From an uncultured Clostridia bacterium (lineage in GTDB: Bacteria; Bacillota; Clostridia; Christensenellales; Borkfalkiaceae), in assembly GCA_947629845.1 (NCBI GenBank), contig CANRFD010000083.1:1-5955 (forward strand): a stretch of DNA of 5,955 bases. The letters run 5' to 3'. The position numbers and the translations under genes are program-made. Under the pieces are notes generated by a model. It made no database searches, was not told the origin of the DNA, and saw only the letters and a list, made by a program, of their open reading frames with translations. Below are positions 5,891-5,955 of this stretch, one piece after another; the first letter of the stretch is position 1; every line of letters starts with the position of its first letter.

Positions 5891-5955
5891 GTAAGGGTGG
5901 AGCGGCGCACCATGCTCAACAGTCCTGTTGGCTGTGAGCGCGCCGCGACAGGAGG
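5881..5955. repeat. Cluster of palindromes at the right edge, likely an interspersed repeat
   Basis: Three nested inverted repeats are visible: CTCCCCCT...AGGGTGGAG (5881-5902, one bulge), CAACAG-TC-CTGTTG (5917-5930, perfect 6-bp stem), and GGCGC (5904-5908) pairing with GCGCC (5940-5944) around the latter. The wording, a CT-rich arm plus GCGCGCCGCGACAGGAGG, is reminiscent of small palindromic repeats scattered between genes in many gut Clostridia. That comparison is from memory, and the element may continue past the window. It could also include the terminator of an upstream gene. Confidence 0.45.

Noticed and set aside
5746..5937. Plus-strand 63-codon open frame across the promoter region
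   Set aside because: It overlaps a strong minus-strand promoter and low-complexity pyrimidine-rich DNA; the translation is Pro/Ala/His-rich with no ribosome binding site.

Overview
The window reads almost entirely as one minus-strand transcription unit of a bacterium, probably an uncultured Bacillota/Clostridia member. I infer this from the strong extended -10 promoter, the purine-rich AGAGGA ribosome binding sites, the Sec signal peptides, and the style of the surface proteins (beta-propellers plus SH3-like domain plus C-terminal membrane anchor). No marker gene fixes the taxonomy, so that assignment is an inference.

Layout, in transcription order from right to left. Positions 5795-5955 are non-coding: a pyrimidine-rich stretch and, at the right edge, a cluster of palindromes resembling an interspersed clostridial repeat. 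A promoter (TTGTTT, 17 bp spacer, extended -10 TGATATAAT) lies at 5766-5794. It is followed by an untranslated leader of about 180 nt. The first gene (3055-5580) encodes an 841-residue secreted protein with three beta-propeller-like modules, here called A-B-B'. The second gene (298-2955) encodes an 885-residue paralogue with modules A-B, then a non-propeller region, an SH3-like domain, one membrane helix and a Lys-rich tail. A possible 47-codon small ORF bridges the two genes in a shifted frame and ends in an ATGA overlap with the second gene. Nine bases after the second gene, the first 96 codons of a GH43-family glycoside hydrolase begin and run off the left edge.

How they may work together: the two paralogues look like surface or exported proteins. 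The GH43 enzyme has no signal peptide and is probably cytoplasmic, acting on arabinose- or xylose-containing oligosaccharides. A carbohydrate-related role for the propeller proteins is suggested only by this gene neighbourhood.

The most notable structure is the modular relationship between the paralogues. They share a 247-bp block of about 94% DNA identity, including 101 bp without a mismatch. That block ends exactly at a codon where one protein continues into an extra propeller and the other into its SH3/anchor region. I found no tRNA, rRNA, CRISPR array, transposase or convincing terminator.
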